Shown here: positions 5,691-6,309 of the stretch, piece by piece | Layout of the letters: each line of letters opens with the position of its first letter | Numbering within the stretch: the stretch's first letter is position 1 | Assembly (NCBI GenBank): GCA_030747475.1 | Contig: JASLKO010000128.1 | Span: 1-6,309, forward strand | Direction of reading: 5' to 3' | Origin: Candidatus Thalassarchaeaceae archaeon | GTDB taxonomy: Archaea > Thermoplasmatota > Poseidoniia > Poseidoniales > Thalassarchaeaceae | Length of the DNA stretch: 6,309 nt | Program-made: the position numbers and the translations under genes | The notes under the pieces: model-generated | The model's input: the letters and a program-made list of their open reading frames with translations, nothing else | Databases searched by the model: none | What the model was told of the DNA's origin: nothing

Positions 5691-5720
5691 GCGAAGAAAT
5701 GGGTCAACCCATACCTTCGC
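5691..5720. repeat. 30-bp interrupted palindrome upstream of pus10
   Basis: GCGAAG, 2 nt, ATGGGT, 2 central nt, ACCCAT, 2 nt, CTTCGC: both arm pairs are perfect and the spacing is symmetrical about 5705/5706. On the transcript this folds as a 6-bp outer and 5-bp inner stem with a UUGA loop and a small internal loop (one G-U possible). It ends 4 nt before the pus10 Shine-Dalgarno. It may be a regulator-binding site, a leader hairpin or a boundary after the DUF971 gene. The remainder of the gap (5721-5761) shows no clear box A. Confidence 0.5.
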
Positions 5721-5761
5721 TGAGCAAAACGACTGGGGTGTTGGTTATGACTCTTCGCACT

Positions 5762-6091
5762 TCAAAGCGAATCAGGATCAGGTGATCCTGTGGCGATTGC
5801 ATGGAGACGATCAGTGCTCCAAATCCCCGAGTTACAACCTGAATCAAAAGTGAATCGAATGCCGTAACCACCAACATTTTCGGCTCTGGGTTTCTCATTG
5901 CGTAAACGATTGACTTCGTCCCGTAATGCTTCTTTTCTAGATTCTACTTCACGTCGCGGTTTACAATTGGCGCATGGACACCAAAAACGCAATTCAGTAT
6001 ACGTAACTGTATGCTCGCTTCCATCTTTCCAACGTAGAATTAAATCTGTTTCTCGGCGCTCTAATTGACTTAATTTGGGTGCATCAGTCAT
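5762..6091 (-). CDS. DUF971 / GBBH-like N-terminal domain protein
   Basis: This 109-residue protein matches the stand-alone DUF971 domain (PF06155), also found at the N terminus of gamma-butyrobetaine hydroxylase and fused to some Mrp/ApbC iron-sulfur carrier ATPases. Its marks are the N-terminal strands LILRWKDGSEHTVTYTELRF, the metal-binding CPCANC (C38, C40, C43), and YGIRFTFDSGCNSGIWSTDRL (76-96), corresponding to the family's G-I-[YW]-S signature. A charged helical insert (about 45-70) lies between the two. The exact function is not established; a link with iron-sulfur or zinc handling is inferred from the Cys motif and known fusions. A GTG at 6103 would add four residues, but GGTGGTGG lies 5 nt before the ATG at 6091. 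The start overlaps the end of the upstream small membrane-protein gene by 8 nt, so the pair is probably co-translated. Confidence 0.82.
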   Translation of the reverse strand: MTDAPKLSQLERRETDLILRWKDGSEHTVTYTELRFWCPCANCKPRREVESRKEALRDEVNRLRNEKPRAENVGGYGIRFTFDSGCNSGIWSTDRLHAIATGSPDPDSL

Positions 6092-6290
6092 TGGGACCAC
6101 CACCGATTATACCCAACCTTCGTTCAGCCTCTATTTGCAGTTTTCTAAAGCCGCCTGCATGCTTGGATTCCTCTTGGATTTCACGCCAAGAAATCATGCC
6201 AAGGACACTGCTTGCAATAATCATTGATGCGATAAAACTCAGTGCAATCATCAAGGCACAAAACAAACCGAATATCGAAAAGAAGCCCAT
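6084..6290 (-). CDS. Small single-pass membrane protein, function unknown (start may lie outside window)
   Basis: I do not recognise this 68-residue protein. Residues about 4-34 (FSIFGLFCALMIALSFIASM, continuing hydrophobic) form one long membrane segment. A short amphipathic, charged tail follows (WREIQEESKHAGGFRKLQ, then a basic EAERRLGII) and ends GGGPND, probably cytoplasmic. The ATG at 6290 is the first start visible, but the frame stays open to the right edge of the window (reading IISYSP before the Met), so the gene could begin earlier. Its last 8 nt overlap the DUF971 start, which argues that it is real and translated together with that gene. A role with DUF971 is only suggested by this overlap. 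Confidence 0.6.
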   Translation of the reverse strand: MGFFSIFGLFCALMIALSFIASMIIASSVLGMISWREIQEESKHAGGFRKLQIEAERRLGIIGGGPND

Positions 6291-6309
6291 CGGTGAATAT
6301 GAGATGATG

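Noticed and set aside
5675..5707. TTG start giving Pus10 eleven more residues
   Set aside because: A Shine-Dalgarno leads the ATG at 5674, and the TTG falls in the loop of the upstream palindrome with no ribosome site before it.
1..6309. CRISPR array, insertion sequence, tRNA or phage/defence genes
   Set aside because: I found no regularly spaced repeats, transposase motifs, tRNA-like cloverleaf or recognisable defence domain. All genes are co-directional and mostly housekeeping in type.

Overview
The window looks like a stretch of archaeal chromosome. Every gene I can support lies on the minus strand, so transcription runs from high to low coordinates. The core is the archaeal/eukaryotic-type run pus10, rpl21e, rpoF (Rpb4-like), a DUF655 RNA-binding protein, and ksgA/dim1. 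L21e, RpoF and DUF655 are not bacterial families, so an archaeon is close to certain. The moderate GC content, a plant-type [2Fe-2S] ferredoxin, a DUF971 protein and a very acidic N-terminal tail on Pus10 would suit an aerobic marine euryarchaeote (Thermoplasmatota, Poseidoniales/Marine Group II-like). That finer placement is inference only.

Layout in the direction of transcription: (i) 6290-5762, a tiny membrane protein that may begin outside the window, overlapping a DUF971 protein by 8 nt. (ii) 5761-5675, a gap holding a 30-bp interrupted palindrome, then pus10 (5674-4268). (iii) 4267-4184, a gap with two GC-rich hairpins just ahead of the rpl21e Shine-Dalgarno, then rpl21e and rpoF 5 nt apart. 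(iv) A 70-nt AT-rich gap with a terminator-like hairpin and T tract, then DUF655 and ksgA 10 nt apart. (v) A 144-nt hairpin-rich gap, then an unrecognised protein with a helix-hairpin-helix-like segment, coiled coil and zinc ribbon (1887-799). (vi) A multi-pass membrane protein rich in intramembrane His/Asp (760-218), then the start of a [2Fe-2S] ferredoxin (161 to the left edge), probably made from a leaderless transcript.

The core genes fit together functionally. Pus10 makes tRNA T-arm pseudouridine, L21e is a 50S protein, RpoF is part of the RNA polymerase stalk, KsgA/Dim1 dimethylates small-subunit rRNA during 30S assembly, and DUF655 is a predicted RNA-binding protein that usually sits beside ksgA. 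The HhH/zinc-ribbon protein next to ksgA may be another nucleic-acid or ribosome-associated factor, by context only. The ferredoxin, DUF971 protein and two membrane proteins form a looser flank with possible iron-sulfur or redox connections.

Several ORFs appear longer with GTG, TTG or upstream ATG starts, but Shine-Dalgarno-like sequences favour the internal ATGs used here for pus10, rpoF, ksgA, DUF971 and the HhH protein. I see no transposon, CRISPR, tRNA, rRNA or phage feature. No clearly new multi-gene system is visible. The most unusual material is the set of hairpins and palindromes in the intergenic gaps and the HhH/coiled-coil/zinc-ribbon protein.
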